A stretch of DNA of 64,000 bases from Straminergon stramineum (Eukaryota; Streptophyta; Bryopsida; Hypnales; Calliergonaceae): positions 23,920,547 through 23,984,546 of the forward strand of contig OY987263.1 of the NCBI GenBank assembly GCA_963920665.1, read 5' to 3'. Positions 25,736 to 35,310 of this stretch are shown in pieces (position 1 is the first letter of the stretch; every line of letters starts with the position of its first letter). The position numbers and the translations under genes were made by a program. Under the pieces are notes generated by a model. The model saw nothing but the letters and a program-made list of their open reading frames with translations. It did not search any database and was not told the origin of the DNA.

Positions 25736-25829
25736 GTTCGGTAGATAGTGGAGCAGTCAGGTGGGAACGCCCGATGATTTACAGCTGACTTAATACCTTT
25801 GTAACGCCAAGTGGGAACGTACCTTTAAT

Positions 25830-27880
25830 AGCGCAACTGAGTTAAGGTGATGTCCAAACACGGGTCGAGAATATAGTATGCAAAAGTTACAAATAGGTCC
25901 TCAGTGTTCAGTTGATAGAATTTTCAAAAATGAGTCCTATTTTCAATGAGCATGTTGCCTAATGTTGTACAACGTGAACTTGCCAACGCTCCATAGCCGC
26001 CAGTCTTCTGTTCCGGCTTCTCCAGCTTAGTCTGCACACACACCAGTTCACTCCCTTTAATCGAAATTAATCGAAATTTGAGCCCAACAAACGACCCCAT
26101 CTTCACCTACATCTACCACCGCTGGAAAACAGCAATGAAGAAGCTCAATCCGCACGTTGGGTGCAGGTCAAAGATTCACCTGTGAAAACTCTGACATCAC
26201 AAACCAAACAAAGCTGGCAACAGCAAGGATCTCTTTGGATCCTGTCTTCCCGACTCTTCCAACTCTACCCTTCACCTCACTTATTAACAATGTTGGCGTC
26301 ACCCAGCGTTTCCAATCAGTACCTCCACAGCACTACCCCACTATCCACCACAAATTCACTCCTGAGACTCTAGCCACATGCAGCACAATCACGAAGCAGG
26401 ATCCACCTGCAAACGTTCAGGAGCTTTACCACCGCCAGAGGAGCAATGTCTCCTTCTCTGGAACATGCTCGAAATTCTACGGATTCCAAGATCGGTCGCA
26501 TAAGATCGACCAGCTGCAGTGCTTACCCGGGACTCCCTGTTGGAGACATTTTATTATTATCACTTTACAAATATGTATGGCTAAATAAGTTAAGGGCGAA
26601 TTCTGAAAAGCAAGTGGCTCGGTGGCACTTATCATATTCCGATTGACCGTCTAAAGTGAAGACGTATGAAACGCCCCTGAAAGATGTTCCTCGGGTACTG
26701 AAAACGGGACCGTTCAGCTACACATGGGCATCCCGATGGTGAAAGTAGAGATGGAATCCTGCGTAACATCAGGGTCTAGTCAACGACGCCACCTGGTGAG
26801 CAGAAAGCATGCTTTTTATCTACCCCGCATATCCTCGCGCAAGCATTAAATGCTCATCCCTATCGAACAATTCCATTTGACGTGGGAAAAGATGAAAAGC
26901 CTTGCTAAACTGGACAAAAAAAAGGCACGTAGGACAATTATGAAAACAGAGCTGCTAAAGCTGAGGACATAACGAAACTCACCCAATGCAGCGCGCATTT
27001 CTGATGTGAATCGCCCACACAAACCCTAAACCCACACTCCACAACTGCCAAGCCCAACACGCTTTCGCTCTCCGTTCCTAAGCTCAGCAAGTAAAGGCAA
27101 TCATGCCATCGCCCGAGTAAGAAATCTCTGCAATCTGCAGTCAATTGCAACCCAGAATCACTCCTCATCAAGAATCTCCATGAAACTCATGCACGACGGA
27201 CGGACCATGCGATCGACGACGCTGCACCGTCATATCAGACCATGCACCCCAAAGTCACGTCCTCTCTGCGCAATTCTTCAAAAACCCAGTTCGCTAACTC
27301 CGCTGGCCGAAGTAGAAATGAATTCATCGCCTAAACAGAGCTGGCACGGGCAAAGGCGGCATTTCGACGCCAATATATCTTCAGGTGCATGATCCACGGG
27401 ACAGTTCATTGCTGGAGAGTTCCATCAAACCGTGATGTGGGTGGCAGCATTGATATTCTCAAAATATGACTCCATTTAGCAAGATTTCAACTCGAAACAA
27501 ACATTCACAGCTACCTTATAAGTAGATATTAGAGAATAGGAATCCCAAAGCGTTAAATTCGAATCTTCTGTACACTTAGGAATGATTTTAGCAAATGAAG
27601 CAGCAGTACTTGGGGAACATCGCAGACATTTGGAACCACTGGATTGCAGTCGTTTCGGCGCTTCAGGACCTGCGGAAATCTGGAGGAGTCATTTCGATGT
27701 GTGCTACAAAATAGAAAGAAGAAAAAATCTGGCCTGTGATTTGGGGATTCAAGGAGAATGCAAGTGCCTGCGAAATTGTGAACTTCGGCAGATCGGCGGC
27801 AGGGCTCGAGGGGCGCCCGTCACCAGGCTTGCGGCGTAGGAGGTCCTATGACCGCTATTTAATTCGTGACCAAGTATAGA
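25830..27880. other. More G+C-rich stretch without a recognised gene
   Basis: Base composition is visibly more balanced than in the AT-rich surroundings. Open frames of 60-143 codons occur on both strands, for example 26157-26588 (+) and 26938-27171 (-). None has a recognisable domain, a consistent exon chain or an ATG context I would defend. It could be a decayed gene, a non-coding transcript or captured gene fragments. Confidence 0.4.
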
Positions 27881-27888
27881 ATGTTTAA

Positions 27889-28109
27889 CCCTTGAACGAC
27901 GCGGAGGACGATTATTGTCCGATGAATGACAAGGAATTCTCCTGTGTAGGACAGAATTGCAACTATTCATCCTCTGAATTAGGGTGGAAAGGGAAGATCT
28001 TCTACAGTAGTTTGACTCCCAATGAGTATTTCTGGTTTTTCTAAAGTGGATGATGTCACACGATTCCAAAATGGCTCATTTCCACAGTCACCAACCTGGC
28101 GTTCAAGGG
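27889..28109 (+). mobile_element. TTAA-type MITE, 221-bp family, copy 1
   Basis: Starts CCCTTGAACG after TTAA (27885-27888) and ends GTTCAAGGG followed by TGAA, one change from TTAA, which is shared with copy 2. It is similar along its whole length to copies at 28114-28735 and 50714-50934, with the marker blocks AATGACAAGGAATTCTC, TAGTTTGACTCCC and GTAGATGATGTCA or close variants. It is intact where copy 2 is interrupted. Confidence 0.7.
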
Positions 28110-28113
28110 TGAA

Positions 28114-28735
28114 CCCCTAAACGATGCAACAGATGTATTTTGTCCAATGAATGACAAGGAATTCTCCTGTGTAGGACAAAAGTCCAACTAAGGTAGAAGC
28201 ACCTAAATGCAACACTTGTTTTGGATCTCGTGATATGGAGGATGTGTACAAGAAAAAATGATGTGTGTGTGTTAGAAAATGGTTTAGGAAACCAACAAAA
28301 TTTGTTTTGTATTTTTTCCGAGCTTATATGAATATTATATGAATTTTTGAAAAGTACCTCGTAGATGCACCTAAAATGGACACTAGACCTACATCAAAGT
28401 GGGCATGGAAACACCCAAAAGCAACACTCTCTAAACTTAGATCAAGTACGGGTGATTGGTTGCTTTCTGGAAGAGTGACAACTTCTTGGAAGCCCACTTG
28501 TCTACTTTGGGTCCCCAAGTGCTTGAATTTAGGTTGTTTTTAAGTGTCATCAAACAAATCGTGATACATTTAGGTGCTTCTACCTTATTCATCCTCAAAA
28601 TTAGGGGTGGAAAGGAGAGATCTTCTAGAGTAGTTTGACTCCCAATGAGTATTTTTTATTTTTATAAAGTAGATGATGTCACATGGTTCCAAAAGGCTAG
28701 ATGATTTCTATAGTCACCAACCCGGTGTTCAAGGG
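28114..28735 (+). mobile_element. TTAA-type MITE, 221-bp family, copy 2, split by a nested MITE
   Basis: The family sequence runs from CCCCTAAACG (28114) to 28190 and resumes at 28588, ending GTTCAAGGG before TTAA (28736-28739). The 395-bp insertion at 28191-28585 with its TA duplication accounts for the extra length. Without them the copy is 225 bp, close to its 221-bp relatives. It abuts copy 1 through a single four-base site. Confidence 0.7.
28191..28585. mobile_element. Nested 395-bp MITE with perfect 19-bp inverted termini and TA duplication
   Basis: The ends are AGGTAGAAGCACCTAAATG and its exact complement, with TA on both sides (28189-28190 and 28586-28587). The pre-insertion sequence is visible in the other two family copies as CAACTATTCATCCTC (around 27960 and 50776), where only one TA is present. 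This demonstrates insertion with TA duplication, typical of Tc1/mariner-type elements. It has no coding capacity. Confidence 0.85.
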
Positions 28736-30792
28736 TTAAAAGTGATTAGATGAGGGGCCATGCCACGTGGTCAATATCCTACATCAAAGTCTATCTTACC
28801 GATTTTCTTTCCTTTAATTTTAGAAGCGTACAAAGTGATGTAAAACTAATTATACCTTTTAACTTAGATATTAGAATTGGTGGAGAAAATTCCATGACTT
28901 TACATTTTTTCAAACAAATTCCAAAAGGGGGGAAATTTATCAATTTTGCTGCCTATTTTCGACATACATGGCTTCATTTTCTTACTTCCATTCATTCAAG
29001 CCTAGTGGGGTTTATTAGAAGGGCTACAGTAACTACACAATCTCTTGAAAATAGGAGTAACTCATGCATTAATCTAGCCATTCCCAAAAAACCGTAGATT
29101 TATTTTGGGACATGGAGTTCCTAAATTTGATGAGTTTTAATTTATCATATGCGTATTCTTCTCTAAACCTTAGATCAATATTGAATGTTTGTCACAAATA
29201 ATAATTATGCATATTGTCATACATACTATAAATAGTTCATTGCAAAGTGTTCTAATGGACAAAAGTAGCAATTTTCATATCTATAAAACTCAACAAGAAT
29301 AATTTGAAACTTTTTGAGAAATGAAACATACATATCAATTTTTTCAAAAAAAAGAAATTGTATCAAATATTCTTTTTATAAAAAATATATTTTAAAAATC
29401 ATTGTAATCAACTCGTAGCTTTCAAAGTAAATTTGTATTTCAATCTTACATGACCCAATGTGACATAAGACAAAACTCATTGCACTCACACATAAATGGG
29501 GCATTATGTACGTAAGTCCTAAAACATTTCATTGACTTAAATTGGAGTTTACATTTTTTGGCCAGCTCTTGTCAATTTGTTCAATCCTAATATCAAATCT
29601 TGATAATTATTTCAAAAGTTATATGTTTTTGTTTTGTTTTGAAATCAAACTTGGGTAGTTAATGCAACAAAGATTTTTTGGCACATTTATTAAAAAAAAA
29701 TTGATTTGATCATATTTTCCTGAAAATGTTTCATTCATTAAATCATTCTATAATTTTAATTGATAGAATGAAAGTTATAAAAATGTTTCATCTTGCAAAA
29801 CAATCATAACATTTCTTTAGTGATAATAATATTCTCATGGTTTTTTTATCCCAATTTTTAATGTTATAAACAAACTAATCAAAACCATTACTTATAGATT
29901 GGCTTCTACAACAATTTTGCCATTGGGATTCACATTTTTAAATTGTTTTTTTGATCTTGTCAATCTATGCAATCTTCTTCTTAAGAAAGATCAAGAATGA
30001 ATATTAAAAATTTATAAATTAAAGTTTTTTCAAGTACTCTCAATGTATTTCTTTGGCATGAGATTATTTTTGTTTCAATTTAGCAATAGCTTGTACATTT
30101 TAGTGAAAAAGATGAGACTTCACCTATAGAATGTATTGAAAGAACTTTCATATTCAAATTTAAGTGTTATGATTTTTCAATGGGTGAGGTTTTTACTCTT
30201 AATTTTTTCAAAGGATATATTGCAATATGTCAATGAATAATCAAAATTGGCACAAAAATATAATAAGACAAAGAATTTATCCTTAATTCAACAGAAGGTT
30301 TCTTAGAATTGCTTTTGGTTTGGTATGACCAAACAATTTGGAAGTTAATCCAAATCTTAAATCTAGAATGGTCATATTTTTTTTATAAAATTTGTGCAAC
30401 TCCATAAATTTGAAAAATGAAAACTTTAGATTTAGGTTTGCAATAAGCATCACAATGCAATTAAGTGGGGTCACAATTAGGAATCTATAGCTTAATTCCT
30501 ATGAGCTCCAAAATCAGTATTGAAGTGAATGAATAGAGTGCTTTTGTATAATATTTCATGTCAATAATGTCATTTCACCCCACATACTTGAATTTTCAAA
30601 ATAAAACTTTCCCTTATGATCAATTTGATATAAACAATTGAATAATTGATTAAGTGGGCTCAAAGTTTCATATAGCCAAGTTTGATGTTGGAGTTAATGG
30701 GTTTAACAGGCTTGTAATTGACCCTCTAATTGAAGCTCATCTAGTATCCCTTCTCTCATTCCTTATTTCTATAGTTTTTGTTCTTTTTCAAC

Positions 30793-31165
30793 TAGGGGAG
30801 GCAACCCATTCTAATCACTACCCCATTCTGGCAACATAAGGTGGAGTGATTTCAATCATGAGGTGATTGCAATGATTAATGTTGGCACAAATCCTAGCAC
30901 AATTGTGGCGCATTATGATTGGCTACAAGAGTCTCAATATTGCAACCAACCCTTGGTCAGAAATAAGAAGGTATGTATGACCAATATGGGTGGAGCAAAA
31001 TCTTCAACCAAAAATTTAGTAATTATATTTTGAGAAATAAAAATTTGAAAATTATGAAAATCTTGTGAACTCTATTTTTGCGTATGGAAAAATTTCCCAC
31101 TATTGAAATCTCCCTTGTGAATACACATACATGCTTAAGTGGTTAAAAATGGGTTGCCTCCCCTA
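30793..31165. mobile_element. Inverted-repeat element, 373 bp
   Basis: TAGGGGAGGCAACCCATT (30793-30810) is matched exactly by its complement at 31148-31165. The similarity continues inward over about ten more bases (CTAATCACT against TTAACCACT). I do not see a convincing target-site duplication, so the superfamily is unassigned. It is non-coding. Confidence 0.55.
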
Positions 31166-31797
31166 CTTCATTCTAAATGGACAAGAGCAATCACCAAGAT
31201 AGTCAACTAAAAAAGATTTGCTTTTTGGACGAATAGATGCATTCTTTATTTTTAATGGAACCTTGAAAGTAATCCATTGTTCACTTTTTGGCCTTAGTGT
31301 CTTTGCCTAGATTTAGATAATAACAGATATCTCTAGTGTATATATATATATACCGTAAAAAATTGAAATTTTTTCCTAAGAGATTTAGATTGTTGAATAG
31401 TTAATTGTGTTTTTGCAAGAAATACGAAGCACGTCCACATTTTGCGAGGCCAATGATGATGGAACGCCTTTTTGGCGTTCCAAGCTTCTCGTCCCTCTTG
31501 CTGTCCAGGGAGGGTTTCCTTTGCAAGTGCCATCGGCAAAGTCGGCAAAGCCATCGCCATTGCCATAGCTGCATACATTCCCATTCTACACACGCTCCTG
31601 CTGATCTATCAGGTCTGTGGCATAGTGTTTTTTTTCTCGATCGAGGATGCTTAGATTCTGTTTTGGGGATCAACTCTGACCCGGTCATGCAGCTGAAGCT
31701 AGATCGCAGTTGATCCTGCTTGGTCGTCTGCTGCAGGGGGAGCATCCCGTAATGGCATCCGTATAGATTTGGTGGAGTTGCAAGGAAGGCTGAAGCG

Positions 31798-32951
31798 ATG
31801 GCGGACATAGCCAAGGAGGTGGGCACAATCGGAGGGATCGCCACTGTGTCCGTGCTGCATTCCTTCATCCCGACCCACTGGCTTCCGTTCTCCATCGTGG
31901 GACGCGCGCAGAATTGGAGCATCTCTCGTATTCTTCTCGTCAGTAAGATCTCGTCCCCTAAACCTATGGGCTTTGGATCTTCGAATTCGCCAGGGTTTGG
32001 GGGATCTTGGTGTGTCACGTTTCTACTGTTGGTTTAGGGTTTAGGGATTTGATTGGCGGATAGTGGACCCACTAGGTTGGGCGCGCTTCTTAGAAGTAGC
32101 AATCGAGTGATGTGTTTTACGATTTCTGCATTGCGTCGTTGTTTGTGGGTTGTGCGGGATTGGATTTAATTGAAGCATTTCGATCATGCTTGGAAGCAGG
32201 GCCGTCTTTTCGCTGAGCAGAGCTGCATTGTGAAGTGGTTGTTTGGCCCATCACGGAAGATGGTTCGAGATTGATTGATTGATTTCTTTGTTGTGGGTGA
32301 CACTGGTATCCTAGTGTTCTCGATTCTTGTAACGAAATTTCGAAATGGTTTATTGCAATTAGGGTCGGTCTGATATGTGGTGTGGTTGCAGCTGCATTCG
32401 GTGCCATCTGCCATGTCTTGTCCACTTCGTTGCTGGGAATTATGGCGATCTATATGGCAAATACAATCGCGGGAGAGGAGACCGTCCACTTGATTGCGTC
32501 CGTGATCCTCGTCGCCCTTGGAGCGACCTACATCTTGATGCACCTCAATGGAAAGGGCGGTCATCACCACAACCACTCCATGGAGAAAATGGCAGTGGCC
32601 GGGCTGATTCTACTACCCGCACTGTCCCCGTGTGCGACCACATTGCCTGTGTTCCTTGCCGTGGCCAACGGCTCAAATGCGACTCTTGCTCTGGCCATCG
32701 GCGTGCTTCTCATCAGCACGTTGACAGTGATGCTCACATTGGTTACTCTCTCGTACTACGGTGCCGCGCAGCTCAAGTTTCGGTGGATAGAACGGAACGA
32801 CAAGTTGCTAGTAGGCTGCGTGTTGATCGCAGTGGGCGTCCTCACGTACTTCTTCCACGACCACGACCATGAAGCGCATGGGCTGGTGGGGAATGTTGAG
32901 GACTTGCACCACCAACATCCAGGCTCGGGTGGACATGTACATCATCACTAG
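31798..32951 (+). CDS. Small polytopic membrane protein, NicO/UreH-like, histidine-rich (putative metal transporter)
   Basis: Two exons, 31798-31942 and 32392-32951. The phases match across GTCA|GTAAGA and TTGCAG|CT, and the product is 234 aa. It is mostly hydrophobic, with several membrane spans. The first span carries LHSFIPTHWLPF (His21, His27), comparable to the paired His/Asp motif (HxxxPDH type) of nickel/cobalt and urease-accessory transporters. A second span has GAICHVLST and another LLPALSPCATTLP. A loop near residues 102-110 is GKGGHHHNH, and the tail is rich in His (HDHDHEAH, HVHHH). These features suggest transition-metal binding or transport, which is inference. The ATG is the first in frame, and no targeting peptide is obvious. 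It stands alone, about 2.4 kb before the IQD gene. Confidence 0.8.
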
Positions 32952-35310
32952 GTTCCGATGGGGCATAGAAATTTAGTATTTCCTTTGATTATTACGAATT
33001 CCTTATAAATCAGTCTTTGTGAGGTGGTAATTTCTGTCACCACGACTGGCTTTTTTGTACCTATACTTGAATTAGCATGTGCTTGCTATCGTCTGTCAAG
33101 ACCGACGACATGTTCACACGGTCTCACCAGCTTCAGAAGATGAAATTCCATTTGCAGAGTGAATTTATGGACGTTGTCCTTTTCCTGTGACACGTTAAGA
33201 TTCGTGGTTGTTACTATCCTTGTAATATTCTGTCCTCTTCTGCTCTCGCTGTAAAGCCTGTGCCCATTCCTTTCGCTCTAGCCAATCTATCGCTCTCTAA
33301 TTTCCACTTGAATCATGTCCATCCAAAACCCCTCCATTACAGCACTTCTCCACCTGTAATGAATTTCAAACTCCTAACTTCAACTTCCAAATTCCTAGCT
33401 CTGAACACTAAACACCGAACTCCAAACTCCTCGCTAGCACACACTCCACAAGCAGATATGATTGAGCAGGCACTGCTCCGAAAACACGGAGTCCGCCCTA
33501 AAATAACACGGCGAAGAGTTGCGCCCCATAACCGGCGGTGCAGGATACCAGGAACTGTAGGAAGTGCAGCCACAGCCAGCCGGTGCCCCCGTCCCACCAA
33601 CTCCTTGCAGACACTTAAGTTATCTTCGGTCTTTCACGATTCCTCGTACACCATCACTGTAACACCGGATCAGGATCTTCACCGTGCACTGTGTGTGTCT
33701 CACCAGCATCGCCATCTTCGTCCCTTGCCTGGCACCCACACCACGGTTTTGAAGTGCCACTAATGGCACCATCTCATGGATGCAAGCCTGTCACTTCAAT
33801 GCCCTGTTTGGGGCAATGAATCTCCGGCTAGCGAGCTACCTGAGAACCTGCTGGTTCAGGGTTCGCGATACGCGGTTGTTGGGGTAACGTTGAAGGATTG
33901 TGAAGCTGTTGTCGGCTGTGATGTCTCAATAGGCGGGTTGAGGGTTTCGCGAAACCTAAGGTAGAGGGGTTTGTGAATTTGCAGAGAGGATTCGGTGTGT
34001 GCTTTGGGATGTGAGAGCTCGATCGGGTTTAAGCGAAAAGATGCGTCTTGGTTGCACTGAATGCTGGAGGCGTAAGTAAGGCGCGGGGGCGTTGCAGCTT
34101 GGAGAGAATCTTCGGCCAGGTATGTTCAGAAGCTTTTCTAGGGTGTCGCTACAGCGGTGACAATGCTTGTGCTCTCGGGTAGTTCTCCTCATGTCTTCGC
34201 TGCGTACTAGACGTGCCCGGGCTTCACTTAATTTCTAAGCGAAATGCTCCTGAGTAAAACTTGTTCACGTGTGTGGCTAACAAATTCGCTCATTGTCCGT
34301 CGCTTTTGAGCGCCGTGGAGGTGACGACGGGTGCTCGCTGCGAAAGGCGGCAGAATTAGCTTTTGGCTAGGGCAACGACTTCTCGTTTTCTTGCACATCC
34401 TTGCTGTGACAGTGAAATTGCAGTGAGTGTGTTTTGTAGCAGGGGAGGGCAGTTTTGTAGTGTGGTTTGGTTATGGTGGGTGATTTGCACTGAAATTGTA
34501 AGCTACATTGGGTGTTTTTCATGTGTTCTCATTTTCGTCTATTTCCATCGCTGTCTATTTTGGCGTACGTCCTTTTTCTTTTAGATTTCGCTTTCCGACT
34601 GGCAGGCATTTTATCTTTGAGGAATTTTTTTGAAAGTGATGAGTAGAATTTGCCGAGGGTACATAGGCTATACAAAAAGCATGCGTTCAGCTCACCAGCT
34701 GGCCTACACTTTGTAGACCTGGATGTTACGCAGGATTCCATTGTTCTACTTTCACCTACTGGTCGCATTTGAGTACCATGATGTAGTTGATCACCTGCCA
34801 GTCCCCTTTCTATACCTTTCAAGTGTCCGTCATGCGTCTTCTAGTGAAATCGCCTGGAGCAAACATTTGGATTACATCTTCCGTCACATGCTTTCCAATT
34901 GCTCCTCCCTATCGTATATAGAGACACGTTTTTGTCAAATGAAAGCAATGTCGCCAGTAGGAACTTCTGCGTACGTATTGTAGGTGGTCTTCTGATACTG
35001 ACTATGGAATCCGTAAAATTTCGATCACATTTCGGAGAAGTTTTTTTTAGTAATCGTTTGCGTGGATGGTTCGTCCATGGGTAAGTGTGAGCGGTATGCA
35101 CGGAAGTAGCCGGAAGACTGCAGTGCCAGCGGCTGATTGTGGTCTTCCTCTCTAGTTGGAATTATAATCCATGCGAACTAACTTATGTTCCTCCCTGGGT
35201 AGGGCTGGGCAGTGTCAGGGTGTTAAATTTCTTCCCTTCTGATACTAGAATTCTGCTTGTGTGTTATTCGAAGGGCTCACGCCAATGATGTTAATGCTAG
35301 GTGCAGGAAG
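32952..35310. other. Intergenic region and probable long leader of the IQD gene
   Basis: Following the stop at 32951 is a probable 3' UTR. The rest is moderately G+C-rich with short frames on both strands (for example 33260-33763 +) lacking any recognisable domain. Around 33395-33430 the sequence is a degenerate array of short blocks such as AACTCC and AACACTAAAC. IQD genes often have 5' UTR introns, so part of 34,000-35,310 may be transcribed leader. Confidence 0.4.

Larger units (their letters stand above)
20668..25819. mobile_element. Possible large (~5.15 kb) element with 17-bp inverted termini
   Basis: CGTTCCCACTTGGCGTT at 20668-20684 recurs exactly as its complement at 25803-25819, and partial identity continues outward (AAGG at 20662-20665, ACCTT at 25821-25825). 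Related subterminal motifs occur inside (CAGTTCCCACATG near 20792, AGGTGGGAACG near 25760). The interior carries elements B and C, a pair of ~180-bp inverted arms and, near the right end, two tandem arrays. No transposase frame is seen, and I found no clear target-site duplication, so superfamily and true borders are open. Confidence 0.45.
18499..31797. other. Transposon-rich intergenic region
   Basis: No gene is recognisable across this 13-kb gap. It holds a foldback element (19717-19918), a TA-flanked MITE (19930-20412), a possible 5.15-kb inverted-terminus element (20668-25819) with two TTAA elements inside, minisatellites (25319-25735), two 221-bp-family TTAA elements (27889-28735) with a nested MITE, and an inverted-repeat element (30793-31165). 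The segment at roughly 25,900-27,880 is richer in G+C and apparently single-copy. The rest is AT-rich and without signal. Confidence 0.6.

Noticed and set aside
26157..26588. 143-codon open frame and antisense frames in the same stretch
   Set aside because: No family resemblance, no ATG with good context and no conserved motif. Noted only as part of the composition island.
31401..32018. 205-codon antisense frame over exon 1 of the membrane-protein gene
   Set aside because: A shadow of the sense exon and its leader. The sense strand has matching splice phases and a family motif; the antisense product has none.
33260..33763. 167-codon open frame on the plus strand
   Set aside because: Composition follows degenerate short repeats (AACTCC, AACACTAAAC), no recognisable domain, no convincing splice partners. 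It lies in the 3' flank of the membrane-protein gene.
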